Below are positions 9,664-18,355 of a stretch of DNA of 64,000 nucleotides, piece after piece (the stretch's first letter is position 1; each line of letters begins with the position of its first letter). The position numbers and the translations under genes were made by a program. Origin of the DNA: Phormidesmis priestleyi BC1401 (GTDB taxonomy: Bacteria; Cyanobacteriota; Cyanobacteriia; Leptolyngbyales; Leptolyngbyaceae); contig NZ_LXYR01000012.1 in NCBI RefSeq assembly GCF_001650195.1, positions 53,663 through 117,662 on the forward strand, in the 5' to 3' direction. The notes beneath the pieces were generated by a model that saw only the letters and a program-made list of their open reading frames with translations, was not told the origin of the DNA and did no database searches.

Positions 9664-11154
9664 ATGACGTTTCTCTCTCCGCTTTACGGCTTATTTCTGC
9701 TTAGTGTGATCGGGATTTATTGGTCGGTGCAGCAGTCGTGGCTGCGATCGTGGCTGCTGTTTATCGCAAGTCTAATTTTTTATGCCTCGCTGCAAGCTCA
9801 ATACATTCCTCTATTATTAGCGGCAACGTGGATTAACTTTAGTTTGGGGCAAGCGATCGGGGCACCTCCTGATTGGCGGATTGAAGACTGGCAGTTTGCC
9901 CAACAAGATTGGAATCGCCGACGCATCAAGCTATTGACCTTTGGAGTCGTGACGAATGTTTTACTACTGCTGAGTTTTAAATATCTACCGTTCATTTTGT
10001 CGTCGATCGCGCCGGGGTTAGGGTGGTCAATCGCTCAACAAAGTGCAGACTGGACGACTCAACACGTCATCGTCCCGTGGGGGCTGAGTTTTTTCTGTTT
10101 TGAGTGCATTGCTTATTTAGTGGATGTTTATCGGGGCGCACCTGCGGCACAAGAATTTCTGAAGTTCGCGGCTTACAAGTTGTTTTTTGCCAAGCTGATT
10201 TCGGGTCCGATCGTTCGCTATCACGCCTTTGCCGGACAACTGCAATCGCTCAAATTTCCGGCGATCGACCAAATTACAGAAGGGCTGTGGCTGATTGCCT
10301 GCGGTGCTGTTAAAAAAGGACTGATTGCCGATCGCTTAGATATTCTCGTCAAACTCAGTTTTGATAACGCCCAACGTGCCGGAAGCGGCAATTTGTGGCT
10401 GGCGATTATTGCCTACGGACTACAGCTTTATCTCGACTTCAGCGGCTATGTCGATGTGGCGCGAGGCAGTGCCCTTTTGTTAGGAATCAATCTGCCTCAA
10501 AACTTTGACTTTCCTTATTTCAGCACCAGCATTGCTGATTTTTGGCGACGCTGGCACATCACCCTGGGCGACTGGCTGCGAAACTATCTCTACTTTCCGC
10601 TGGGCGGCTCTCGCAAAGGGCAAACTCGGACGTATGTGAATCTGATTATCGTGATGCTAATCGCAGGCGTTTGGCACGGGTCAGCGTGGGGATTTGTGGT
10701 CTGGGGCGGACTGCACGGAGTCGCCTTAGCGGTGCATCGATGGGTCGATCTACGATCGCGCCAGTCTCCTCAACTCGAACAGTTTTGGCAAACCATTCCA
10801 GGAATCGTGACTGCCTGGTTTGCCACTCAGCTTATGGTCTTTACGGCGTGGATATTCTTCCGGCTACCGAACTTTAGAGATTCCCTGGTCGTCGTCCAAA
10901 GACTGATCGGACAATCAGCCGATGCTCAGTTTTCTCAAAAAATTTATGGAGAAGCGATCGGGCTTTATCCGCTCCAGATTTCTCTATTGCTGGGCGCAAT
11001 TTTCGTAGGAATGGGATTCGCTTATCTGCTCAATCGGGGCTTAAAACTTCAACTGACCTGGCACATCAAGCTATTTCTAATTCCGCTCTGTCTCTATGCA
11101 GTTTGGGTGTTAGCTCCTGAAGGCGGTTCAAAATATATTTACTTTGATTTCTAG
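9664..11154 (+). CDS. MBOAT family O-acyltransferase (AlgI-like)
   Basis: An integral membrane enzyme of 496 aa that would transfer acyl groups to a hydroxyl of a polysaccharide or similar envelope substrate. It has many hydrophobic segments, the DFWRRWHITLGDWLRNY motif with PLGG, and the family active-site region AGVWHGSAWGF, whose His is the conserved MBOAT residue. The ATG at 9664 (FLSPLYGLFLLS) is preferred because it begins directly before the first membrane segment, as in the family. No AlgJ/AlgX-like partner is adjacent, so the substrate is unknown. Confidence 0.92.
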   Translation: MTFLSPLYGLFLLSVIGIYWSVQQSWLRSWLLFIASLIFYASLQAQYIPLLLAATWINFSLGQAIGAPPDWRIEDWQFAQQDWNRRRIKLLTFGVVTNVLLLLSFKYLPFILSSIAPGLGWSIAQQSADWTTQHVIVPWGLSFFCFECIAYLVDVYRGAPAAQEFLKFAAYKLFFAKLISGPIVRYHAFAGQLQSLKFPAIDQITEGLWLIACGAVKKGLIADRLDILVKLSFDNAQRAGSGNLWLAIIAYGLQLYLDFSGYVDVARGSALLLGINLPQNFDFPYFSTSIADFWRRWHITLGDWLRNYLYFPLGGSRKGQTRTYVNLIIVMLIAGVWHGSAWGFVVWGGLHGVALAVHRWVDLRSRQSPQLEQFWQTIPGIVTAWFATQLMVFTAWIFFRLPNFRDSLVVVQRLIGQSADAQFSQKIYGEAIGLYPLQISLLLGAIFVGMGFAYLLNRGLKLQLTWHIKLFLIPLCLYAVWVLAPEGGSKYIYFDF

Positions 11155-11220
11155 CAGTTATTTCGGATGTTCTCTCAACATCTTGCATGATAGAGATAGG
11201 AGTTCTTTAAGAGAAAATCG

Positions 11221-11619
11221 ATGAGCCAGGACGTGAACGAATCGATCGCGCTTCAGTCGTTGCCTTCAGATGCCGAAATCACGCGCACTCGCTATTGGGG
11301 CACCGTGACCCTACTCGAAGAAGGCAAACGCTATCGCATTAACCGCATTGAGCTAAAGCCCGGACATCACATCAGCACTCAAATGCACTATCACCGCAGT
11401 GAACATTGGGTGGTGGTTTCAGGAACTGCAAAAGTGCTGTGTGATGGTGAAGAAAAAACGCTGGTGCAAAAGCAGTCTACCTACGTGCCGACTTGTACGC
11501 CTCATCGGGTTGAAAATCCGGGGGTGATTCCTTTGGTGATGATCGAGATTCAGAACGGGGAGTATTTAGGAGAAGACGATATCACTCGCTTTGAGGCTGA
11601 TCCAGAGTTAGACGATTAG
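11221..11619 (+). CDS. Cupin protein, mannose-6-phosphate isomerase type II-like
   Basis: 132 aa, a single cupin barrel. Metal-ligand residues are visible in motif 1 (the [14 protein letters not shown] segment, residues about 58-71) and motif 2 ([12 protein letters not shown]). It matches the C-terminal isomerase domain of bifunctional mannose-1-phosphate guanylyltransferase/mannose-6-phosphate isomerases, which in cyanobacteria often occurs as a free-standing protein. Probable role: interconversion of fructose-6-P and mannose-6-P for GDP-mannose, which would suit the neighbouring envelope-modifying MBOAT gene. The reaction is inferred from family only. Confidence 0.85.
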   Translation: MSQDVNESIALQSLPSDAEITRTRYWGTVTLLEEGKRYRINRIELKPGHHISTQMHYHRSEHWVVVSGTAKVLCDGEEKTLVQKQSTYVPTCTPHRVENPGVIPLVMIEIQNGEYLGEDDITRFEADPELDD

Positions 11620-11648
11620 GCAGTCCTTTTAATCGAACAAGCCACGCA

Positions 11649-12698
11649 ATGAATATTCCAGTCGTGTCACAACTGCCGATTCCGTCTTTTTTTGACCCCG
11701 ATCGAGTGGGCGACGTGTGGCGGGTTCCTTATCAGCAGAGAGCGATCGACGCTGAAGCCTGGGCAACGCAGCAAAGTATTCGTCCCGCGTCTGACGATCG
11801 GGTGCGGGTTTGCCTATTAGCGATCGACGTTCAAAACACGTTTTGCATTCCAGACTTTGAGTTATTTGTGGGAGGACGATCGGGCAGGGGCGCGATCGAC
11901 GATGACCAGCGTCTCTGCGAGTTTATCTACCGCAATTTGGGACTGATTACCGAAATTGCGCCGACAATGGACACGCACACGGCAATGCAGATTTTCCATC
12001 CAATTTTTTGGGTGAATGAACGGGGTGAGCATCCGATTCCGACTGCGACGATGATTCGGTTAGAAGATGTACAAACTGGCGTGTGGAAGGTCAACCCGGC
12101 GGTTGCTTATAGTGTCGCAAACGGCGATTATCAGACGCTGCAATCTCATGCTCTGCACTACACTCGCACACTGACCGAGAATGGCAAATATCCGCTCACG
12201 GTTTGGGCATATCACTCAATGTTGGGCGGCATCGGACACGCCCTTGTGTCGGCAGTTGAGGAAGCGATGTTTTTTCACTGCATTGCGCGCAGCAGTCAAA
12301 CCAACTTTCAAATCAAAGGCGATAACCCGTTAACAGAAAACTATTCGGTTCTGCGCCCTGAAGTGATGGATGGAATCGATGGATCAGCGATCGCCCAAAA
12401 GAACAGTCCCTTAATTCAAAAACTGCTCGATTTTGATGCGGTGATCATTGCAGGTCAAGCAAAAAGTCACTGTGTCGCCTGGACGATCGACGACCTGTTA
12501 ACCGAGATTCTGGATAAAGATCCTAAATTGGCGAAGAAGATTTATCTGCTCGAAGATTGCACCTCTCCGGTAGTCGTTCCCGGTGTGATTGACTTTACAG
12601 AACAGGCAGACGAAGCGTTTCAGCGATTTGCGGCTGCGGGAATGACCCTGATACGATCGACCGATTCGCTCAGCGATCGACTTACAAATGCTAACTGA
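11649..12698 (+). CDS. Isochorismatase-family cysteine hydrolase
   Basis: 349 aa. The fold is indicated by the N-terminal [11 protein letters not shown] (catalytic Asp region) and the nucleophile region [13 protein letters not shown], where the Cys sits as in nicotinamidases and isochorismatases. It is longer than the usual 180-220 aa, with an N-terminal extension of about 50 residues and a large insert containing HTAMQIFHP. This large form is found in cyanobacteria. The substrate (an amide or enol ether) is not predictable. It follows the cupin gene after 29 bases and may be cotranscribed with it. Confidence 0.85.
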   Translation: MNIPVVSQLPIPSFFDPDRVGDVWRVPYQQRAIDAEAWATQQSIRPASDDRVRVCLLAIDVQNTFCIPDFELFVGGRSGRGAIDDDQRLCEFIYRNLGLITEIAPTMDTHTAMQIFHPIFWVNERGEHPIPTATMIRLEDVQTGVWKVNPAVAYSVANGDYQTLQSHALHYTRTLTENGKYPLTVWAYHSMLGGIGHALVSAVEEAMFFHCIARSSQTNFQIKGDNPLTENYSVLRPEVMDGIDGSAIAQKNSPLIQKLLDFDAVIIAGQAKSHCVAWTIDDLLTEILDKDPKLAKKIYLLEDCTSPVVVPGVIDFTEQADEAFQRFAAAGMTLIRSTDSLSDRLTNAN

Positions 12699-12790
12699 CC
12701 AACCTATTGCTGTTTTATTCGGCATTAGGGAATCGTATGAACCAGCTAGGTCAGGAACGTCACCCAGGCAATTCTCGACTCCCTAACATC

Positions 12791-12917
12791 CTAGAGTTGA
12801 ATCGTAGTCTTGTCGTGCAATTCCTCCAGTTGAATGAGTGAATCAGTGCCCAGGACAATATTGAACTTCACGAACGATCGTTCAACTTGATATCCCGACA
12901 ACACTCGAACAATCTGA
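12791..12917 (-). pseudogene. C-terminal remnant, duplicate of the gene at 13447-13818
   Basis: Read on the minus strand, this encodes about 43 residues ending in EELHDKTTIQL and a TAG stop. It closely parallels the last 43 residues of the intact protein at 13447 (shared pieces QIVRVL, SLIQ, EELHDKTTIQL). Upstream of about 12917 the similarity ends and there is no start codon. It is therefore a truncated duplicate, not a gene. Confidence 0.8.
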
Positions 12918-13111
12918 AGAGACGTGGATTAAATCAGGTGGGATTTTTTGCACAGACATGGCAAAGCCTCGTCAAAACCAGTCGCCAACCTTAAGCTTTA
13001 GATACGCTTGCTAATGTCTTTGCACGAGCTTAATCCCGATAGGTCTAGCGAATTCTACAACTTCTATCCTCTGCTGTGGCGCTGCTATAAAGTACAGTTG
13101 CCAACCTAAGA

Positions 13112-13280
13112 GCGATCGTGACTTTCGTTCAAGCGGAAGTTAGTTTTGCTGAAGCAGTTGTGACTTCTGTTCAAGCGATCGTGACTTTCATTCAAGCGGA
13201 GGTTAGTTTTGCTGAAGCAGTTGTGACTTCTGTTCAAGCGATCGTGACTTTCGTTCAAGCGGAAGTTAGGGTTGCTAAAG
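13112..13280. repeat. 63-bp tandem repeat built of 21-bp subunits
   Basis: Units start at 13112, 13175 and 13238 (the last is partial). Each 63-bp unit consists of three related 21-mers beginning GCGATCGTG, GCGGAAGTT and GCAGTTGTG. The 21-bp period keeps both strands open, so frames on either strand read as seven-residue repeats. I regard those frames as by-products. The design resembles the 21-bp arrays near 57.6 and 58.1 kb. Confidence 0.8.
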
Positions 13281-13446
13281 GCTTTGCTGCTTCTATTGAA
13301 GTTAAAGTCTTGCACCAATGGCAATGCACTGCCTTCAATTGGGTTGTTCATCCACGACGGTCACTACAGGCAGGTGTCACTCACACTCGCCAAACTGCAA
13401 TCAGGGAGCCGCTCCTAAAAGAGATAATCAACGACTCCCGGACTTT

Positions 13447-13818
13447 TTATAGTTGAATGGTGGTTTTGTCGTGCAATTCCTCCACTTGAATCAGTGAACC
13501 ATTGCCGATCGCAATGTTGAACTTCACTAAAGAACGTTCAATTTGATAACCGGGCAACACTCGAACGATTTGATATTCAGTCATCAAGTCACTCGTACCA
13601 TCCCACTTGAACAATGCCAGTTGATTGGATGCAATCTCACTCAGTTGTGACACAAACTCTTCAATCTCATCGCTAACATTCGGGAGAATGCCAGACGAAA
13701 GGAAGATGTAACGCTCTTGCAAATCCAAAGTAACACTAACTCGATAACGTTTTTCGGTTGAGCAACGCAACTCAACAGTGAACGAAATCGAGCCAGGAAC
13801 GATCGTCCTAACTCCCAT
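13447..13818 (-). CDS. Hypothetical protein, 123 aa
   Basis: I do not recognise the family. The protein has no signal peptide or membrane segment and looks like a beta-rich N-terminal half (VPGSISFTVELRC) with a helical middle (EIEEFVSQLSEIASNQ). A purine-rich GAGAGGAC lies about 9 bases before the ATG. It follows the 39-aa ORF at 13837 by 18 bases, suggesting a two-gene operon. A duplicated C-terminal fragment lies 530 bp away at 12791, evidence that this locus has been rearranged. Confidence 0.75.
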   Translation of the reverse strand: MGVRTIVPGSISFTVELRCSTEKRYRVSVTLDLQERYIFLSSGILPNVSDEIEEFVSQLSEIASNQLALFKWDGTSDLMTEYQIVRVLPGYQIERSLVKFNIAIGNGSLIQVEELHDKTTIQL

Positions 13819-13836
13819 ATTATTTTGTCCTCTCGG

Positions 13837-13956
13837 TTAGTTCAAAGAGGACAAGAATGCTGATTTCTCAGGCATTCCGTAGGGATAGAAAAGATATGCA
13901 GGATCTTGATTCCAGCCTTTCAAGATCCCATAGCAAAGCTGACGGTGTACAATCAT
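13837..13956 (-). CDS. Small ORF, 39 aa, ahead of the 123-aa hypothetical gene
   Basis: The ATG at 13956 is preceded by a perfect AGGAGG (13962-13967) with 5 bases of spacing, the strongest Shine-Dalgarno in this part of the window. The peptide begins MIVHRQLCYGILKGW and ends KSAFLSSLN, aromatic-rich with one Cys, and is not a membrane peptide. It sits 18 bases upstream of the next gene, so it may be a leader peptide or a partner protein. I know of no family for it. Confidence 0.6.
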   Translation of the reverse strand: MIVHRQLCYGILKGWNQDPAYLFYPYGMPEKSAFLSSLN

Positions 13957-13961
13957 GAACG

Positions 13962-13967
13962 CCTCCT
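13962..13967 (-). promoter_or_regulatory. Shine-Dalgarno AGGAGG of the 39-aa ORF
   Basis: This is a full AGGAGG on the minus strand, 5 bases before the ATG. An AT-rich TTAATAT about 10 bases further upstream could be a -10 element. Confidence 0.55.
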
Positions 13968-14323
13968 GAGTTACTCATATTAACTAGGGATGGAAGTCCT
14001 CGGAGTCTGATCTCGTAAATCAGGCTTCGGGGCACAACTTCATCACTGCGATGTATTCTACAGGAGTTTTTAGTTTTTTGGAATCTTTAACGTCTTAATT
14101 TTCGCAGGTGCAGTTGAGGCGCTCAAACAGTTTGGGCGAGGTAGACATTCGTATTTCAATAAGACATTCGTGTAGCAAATATCACATAGCTTTTCGCTAA
14201 AAATGCTCTGAGAATTCACGGAAAAGTTTTGGATAACATCCCATAGCGGCGATATCACAAGAAAATTTTCTCGATAATGCTTGAATGTAGACATTACTAA
14301 GAAAAAATTCGATATAGTAAGTT

Positions 14324-14392
14324 GTTAGATCGACAGCGCCATTTAGTTCACTTGTACTGTATGCTAAAATTTTCGTGACGCTACGATCTAAC
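14324..14392. repeat. Spaced inverted repeat with GTTAGAT / ATCTAAC ends
   Basis: GTTAGATCG at the left end and CGATCTAAC at the right are exact complements, extended inward by AGCG/CGCT after a short mismatch. The ends resemble integron R boxes but are in the wrong order for an attC site. Confidence 0.55.
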
Positions 14393-14431
14393 TAGCGTTG
14401 GAGCCAACAACCGAATTTGCATTCTTCGTAA

Positions 14432-14463
14432 GTGAGCTGCAACCGCTTGCGGTTGCAGCTCAC
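14432..14463. repeat. Perfect 15-bp stem hairpin
   Basis: GTGAGCTGCAACCGC and its exact complement are separated by only TT. There is no U-run. It could be a small palindromic element or the end mark of the transferred segment, 118 bases before the ABC-3C effector start. Confidence 0.6.
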
Positions 14464-14581
14464 CTATGCTATGCACCAAGCCCAATTTCCTGATTATTGA
14501 AATTTTTACTGCCCCAGCCAAAGTAGAATTAAGCAAGTTAAAAAATACAAAGGTCATAGACGCTTGATTGCAGACGAGGAC

Positions 14582-15661
14582 ATGAAGCCAATATCTCCAG
14601 GGGCACCTGTATCATGTCCATCAGCAGAGCATGTCTCGACTGGTATTCCGATACCTAAGCCAATTCGTGTTACTACCTTCTCGCCAGCAGAGTGGGAATC
14701 GTTTACACAAGAGTGGGCAAGTTCTTTAAAGGATTTGTACGTTCGGGTTGCGCGTCACACCGGGTCTGGGGATCAAGGAGTAGATGTGGCTGGTTTTATT
14801 AGTGATAGAGGATGGGAAGGTGGGTGGGATAATTATCAGTGCAAACACTACGATCACCCTCTGCGTCCCAGCGATATATGGGTCGAAATTGGGAAAATCA
14901 TTTACTACTCCTACAAGGGAGAATATTCGTCCCCACGCAAGTATTATTTCATTGCATCTCGTGACATAGGTACAAAACTAGGGAAGCTAATTGAAGCACC
15001 AGATAGACTAAAAGAAGAAGCTAAAAATAATTGGGAAAGCTCTTGTAAAAACGGAATTACAGAAACATCTAGTATTCCATTAGAGGGTGATCTGCTTAGT
15101 TGGTTTGAAGAGTTCGATTTCTCGATCTTTTCCACTAAGTCAGTTGTAGAGCTTATTGATGGACACTCAAAAACGCCTTTTCATTCGGTTAGGTTTGGTG
15201 GCGGTTTACCTCCAAGACCAGAGGTTCTAATTCCTCCAGAAGAGCATGAGGTGGCAGAAAGTCGCTATATTCAGCAGATATTTAATGCTTATGGCGATAG
15301 TTTGGGGAAAGCTGTAAATTCTGTTTCAGAACTATCTTCACAACTGAGCCGTGATTTCTTAAGGCAACGAGAACGCTTCTATCATGCAGAATCTCTACGC
15401 AATTTTGCTCGTGATACTGTTCCTGATGGTACATTCGAGAACTTGCAGGATGAAATTTTCCACGGTGTTATCGATATCTGCGATGGTAGTCATGGAGACG
15501 GATTAGCTCGTATGAGAGCAACTGTTGCTCAAGCTGCTACTATTGCACCAGCATCAAACCCACTTAGAAGTGTAGTTAAGGTACAGGATCAACAAGGTAT
15601 CTGTCATCAGCTTGCGAACGAAGATCGTCTACTTTGGGTTCCTACAAGTAAGGAGGCATAA
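14582..15661 (+). CDS. ABC-3C system effector: restriction-endonuclease-like domain plus ABC-3C C-terminal domain
   Basis: 359 aa from the ATG at 14582; an in-frame TTG at 14564 is the alternative start. Residues about 35-150 look like a PD-(D/E)xK nuclease of the Mrr type: the HTGSGDQGVDVAGF segment supplies Asp68 and the YQCKHY segment supplies Gln86-x-Lys88. The C-terminal half (about 210-340, helical, with YIQQIFNAYGDSLGKAVN) corresponds in position to the ABC-three-component C-terminal domain. In ABC-3C systems, predicted by Aravind and colleagues as conflict systems, such effectors are held by the middle component and ATPase. AT-rich and lacking HIP1 sites, unlike the flanking genes, so probably transferred. 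Confidence 0.75.
   Translation: MKPISPGAPVSCPSAEHVSTGIPIPKPIRVTTFSPAEWESFTQEWASSLKDLYVRVARHTGSGDQGVDVAGFISDRGWEGGWDNYQCKHYDHPLRPSDIWVEIGKIIYYSYKGEYSSPRKYYFIASRDIGTKLGKLIEAPDRLKEEAKNNWESSCKNGITETSSIPLEGDLLSWFEEFDFSIFSTKSVVELIDGHSKTPFHSVRFGGGLPPRPEVLIPPEEHEVAESRYIQQIFNAYGDSLGKAVNSVSELSSQLSRDFLRQRERFYHAESLRNFARDTVPDGTFENLQDEIFHGVIDICDGSHGDGLARMRATVAQAATIAPASNPLRSVVKVQDQQGICHQLANEDRLLWVPTSKEA
15651..15656 (+). promoter_or_regulatory. Strong Shine-Dalgarno that sets the middle-component start
   Basis: AGGAGG lies 6 bases before the ATG at 15663 and overlaps the last codons of the effector gene. It favours 15663 over earlier in-frame starts. Confidence 0.7.
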
Positions 15662-15662
15662 C

Positions 15663-16142
15663 ATGACATCTCCATTTAATACTCCACTTGAGACTGGAAT
15701 TAGATCGCTTGCTATCTTGACCGCAATCTTTCCTCGGTCACTTGACCTCCAATATCTTGTCTTTTTTGACTACTTAACTGTACATTCAGGTGATGTTGAA
15801 GGTCCAGAAAGTTTACATGCTCCCCTTCCAATGCGCTCAGGTGAACTAACCGTGCGGCGTGAATTAATTGAGCGCGGACTCTTTTTGATGATGAGCCGTG
15901 GACTTGTAAATCGGTTGTCTGAATCAAATGGTTTTCACTACGTTGTTACTGACACTGCTGGTGCATTCCTTTCAATGCTAAGTTCTCGATATATCTCGAA
16001 ACTCAAAGAACGAGCAGAATGGGTAACTGAAACCTTTGGTGAGTCAACTCCTGCAGAATTAAAAACGGTGGAGCGGCAATTCTTTCAGGCATGGTCTATG
16101 CAATTCCAGCCATTCGAGAGAGCGGGGAGGGGTAGAATATGA
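15663..16142 (+). CDS. ABC-3C system middle component (winged-helix-like)
   Basis: 159 aa, soluble and mostly helical. The pattern of helices followed by a short hairpin (GELTVRRELIERGLFLMMSR, then GFHYVVTDTAGAFL) fits a winged helix, as expected for ABC-3C middle components. It is thought to link the SMC-like ATPase to the effector. The start codon lies one base after the effector stop, and its own stop overlaps the ATPase start in ATGA, so the three genes are translationally coupled. The subtype number of the middle component cannot be assigned by eye. Confidence 0.7.
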   Translation: MTSPFNTPLETGIRSLAILTAIFPRSLDLQYLVFFDYLTVHSGDVEGPESLHAPLPMRSGELTVRRELIERGLFLMMSRGLVNRLSESNGFHYVVTDTAGAFLSMLSSRYISKLKERAEWVTETFGESTPAELKTVERQFFQAWSMQFQPFERAGRGRI

Positions 16143-18016
16143 CTTGGAATCCCCTTCAATTGAGAGGTCTTTCGTTCATTAGTCCATACAAAGAGCCTTC
16201 TTCGTTGGAATTTCAAGGTGGCTTGAATGTAGTATGTGGAGCTTCGGATACAGGAAAGTCATTTATTGTAGAGGCGATTGATTTTCTCCTTGGTGCTAAG
16301 GGACCTCTGAGAGATATTCCTGAACGAGTTGGATATGACCGAGAAAGGCTAACGCTGGAATCATTACACGGCGAGACTTTTACCCTCGAAAGGAGTACAA
16401 GCGGGGGCAACTTTCGTAAATTTGAAGGAAATTGGCTTACTGGTGAGCCTGATATAGAATCAGGTACTATTCTTAACCAGAAACATGAGCATGGAAATCC
16501 CAGCACACTTTCAACTTACTTACTGTCCTTAATCGGACTTGCAGGGAAGTATGTGCAAAAAAATCAACAGGGAATTACAAATAGTCTTAGCTTTCGGAAT
16601 CTTGCTAGACTAATTCTAGTTAAGGAAAGTGACATAACGAAAGAATTATCTCCTCTATTATCTGGGCAGAACACTGAAAAGACAAAAGATTATTCAGTAT
16701 TCAAGTTAATGCTCACTGGTGTGGATGATAGTGCATTAGTTGCTCAAGCTGAAATGCAAGCTGAGCTTGTAAATACTCGGAAAAGTAACAATGCTAAAGT
16801 TGAATTTATTGATGAGTTACTCAATGAATTACAAGCCGAGCTTAGTGAAATTGGAATTAATCGTACTGAAGCCGAAGAGCAATTATTGCAACTACAGACA
16901 CAAGCTGAGGTTCAGCAAGAAATTCTGAATCGAAGACAACGCGAGTTAGATGAAAAAATAGAACGTCGCTATGAGGTTATGCGACAGATAGAGAGATTAT
17001 CTGATCGGATCAATGAAATCTCTAGTCTCCTATCGCGGTTTGAACTCCTCAAAGACCATTACCAGATTGACCTTGAGCGCCTTGCAGCGATTGAGGAATC
17101 AGGGTCTCTTTTTGTCCATTTAGAGAGAACACCCTGTCCTATGTGTGGTGCCCTCCCTGATGAGCAGCATCAAGACGAAGTCTGTGATGGTGATGTTGAA
17201 AGTGTCGTTCATGCTGCAACTGCTGAAATTGCCAAGGTGGAAAAGCTTTCTTTGGAACTCGATCAAACAGCATCAGATCTTAGAAATGAGGCTGAGGGAT
17301 TAATCATTCAAAAGGAGGAGCTTGACCCTGAATTTCAGGGGCTTAACCAGGAAATACAAGAAATAGCATCCCCACTAAGAGAAGCTCAAAATAACTTTAG
17401 TGAGATTATTAGGCATTCAAGTGAAATTCAACGTGTGATTGATTCATTCAATAGAATTGGACAACTACAAGAGAAAAGATCTACTCTTCGCATTGAAGCT
17501 GACGAACCAGTAAATTCCGTTAGCCCACAAATTGATCTTTCATCATCAGTGCTTGATGACTTTGCTCAAAAAGTTCAGCATCTACTTCAAGCATGGGACT
17601 TTCCTGGATCAAATCGATTGCATTTCGATGAGGCACTTAAAGATATCGTGATAGGTGGACAACCTCGTACTAGCAGAGGAAAAGGTCTGAGAGCTATTAC
17701 TCATGCAGCTATGACTATCGGACTTATGGAATTTTGCAAGGAGAGAAATCTATCACATCCAGGTTTTGTTGTACTAGATTCCCCTCTTTTGGCATACTGG
17801 AAACCGGAAGCGTCAGAAGATAGAGTGATTTTAGAAGGATCGGATCTCAAGTTTCGATTCTATGAATATCTTGCTGATAATTGTAGCGATAGCCAAATAA
17901 TCATCATTGAAAATGAACATCCACCCAATAACATAACAGGCAGGATTACTTCAACAACCTTCACCAAGAACCCTAATGAGGGTCGCTATGGCTTTTTCCC
18001 TGTTCCTGAACAGTAG
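16139..18016 (+). CDS. DUF3732 SMC/Rad50-like ABC ATPase of the ABC-3C system
   Basis: 625 aa. Walker A is GASDTGKS (residues 34-41). A long coiled coil runs from about 200 to 470 and is interrupted near the middle by a CPMC zinc-hook-like motif (C333, C336, with a second Cys region near 349). Walker B is in the segment HPGFVVLDSPL near residue 545, followed by IIIIENE. This is the layout of Rad50/SMC-type ATPases and the DUF3732 family. In ABC-3C systems it is the presumed sensor of foreign nucleoprotein. An attC-like site begins 13 bases after its stop. Confidence 0.85.
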   Translation: MTWNPLQLRGLSFISPYKEPSSLEFQGGLNVVCGASDTGKSFIVEAIDFLLGAKGPLRDIPERVGYDRERLTLESLHGETFTLERSTSGGNFRKFEGNWLTGEPDIESGTILNQKHEHGNPSTLSTYLLSLIGLAGKYVQKNQQGITNSLSFRNLARLILVKESDITKELSPLLSGQNTEKTKDYSVFKLMLTGVDDSALVAQAEMQAELVNTRKSNNAKVEFIDELLNELQAELSEIGINRTEAEEQLLQLQTQAEVQQEILNRRQRELDEKIERRYEVMRQIERLSDRINEISSLLSRFELLKDHYQIDLERLAAIEESGSLFVHLERTPCPMCGALPDEQHQDEVCDGDVESVVHAATAEIAKVEKLSLELDQTASDLRNEAEGLIIQKEELDPEFQGLNQEIQEIASPLREAQNNFSEIIRHSSEIQRVIDSFNRIGQLQEKRSTLRIEADEPVNSVSPQIDLSSSVLDDFAQKVQHLLQAWDFPGSNRLHFDEALKDIVIGGQPRTSRGKGLRAITHAAMTIGLMEFCKERNLSHPGFVVLDSPLLAYWKPEASEDRVILEGSDLKFRFYEYLADNCSDSQIIIIENEHPPNNITGRITSTTFTKNPNEGRYGFFPVPEQ

Positions 18017-18028
18017 GCGCTGAGAAGT

Positions 18029-18117
18029 GCATAACAACCCTGGTGCAGCGGACGGTATCAAGATCTCGGTTATGATGCAAAGGTGATCTCCGTCTGCTCA
18101 ACTCCAAGCCGTTAGGG
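18029..18117 (+). other. Integron attC-like site 1
   Basis: The left part GCATAAC...GCAGCGGACGG and right part CCGTCTGCTCAAC...GTTAGGG pair imperfectly (AGCGGACGG against CCGTCTGCT has one mismatch). The outer boxes end in AAC and begin with GTT, as R'' and R' do, although two positions deviate from consensus. This is the weakest of the three sites, supported mainly by the two better sites in line with it. Confidence 0.55.
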
Positions 18118-18216
18118 TGACAGGTTAGTGAATTCATAATCCTAAACGAATGAATCAGAATCGTCGGTCGTCTGGGAATCAAGTATGGAGCGTAATGAGA
18201 TCGTTCATCGCCGTAA

Positions 18217-18242
18217 GCTGGGTTGACAAAAGGAAACCCAGC
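18217..18242. repeat. 8-bp stem hairpin inside cassette 1
   Basis: GCTGGGTT and AACCCAGC pair across a 10-base loop, upstream of the 91-aa gene. The role is unknown. Confidence 0.4.
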
Positions 18243-18355
18243 ATCTCTTTCCCCCACAGGACTGTCCAAAAACTCGATCTCGGTTGGAACTGCGATCGTG
18301 GGTGCAATCTCCTAGATTAAAATGAGAGGGCAACGATTGAAACGAGGGCAAGCCT

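Larger units (their letters stand above)
13968..14581. other. AT-rich intergenic region at the left side of the defence island
   Basis: No gene can be supported. A 74-codon minus-strand frame at 14070-14294 has no ribosome binding site. Base composition is more AT-rich than the flanks and HIP1 sites are absent. It holds two inverted repeats (14324-14392 and 14432-14463). Confidence 0.5.

Noticed and set aside
13106..13456. Open frames on both strands across the 63-bp repeat
   Set aside because: They arise from the 21-bp period, have no ribosome binding site and run beyond the repeat into non-similar sequence.
14070..14294. 74-codon minus-strand ORF in the AT-rich gap
   Set aside because: No ribosome binding site, composition expected by chance in AT-rich DNA.
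14324..14392. attC site left of the ABC-3C operon
   Set aside because: R-box-like ends are in reversed order (GTTAGAT first), so it is only an inverted repeat.
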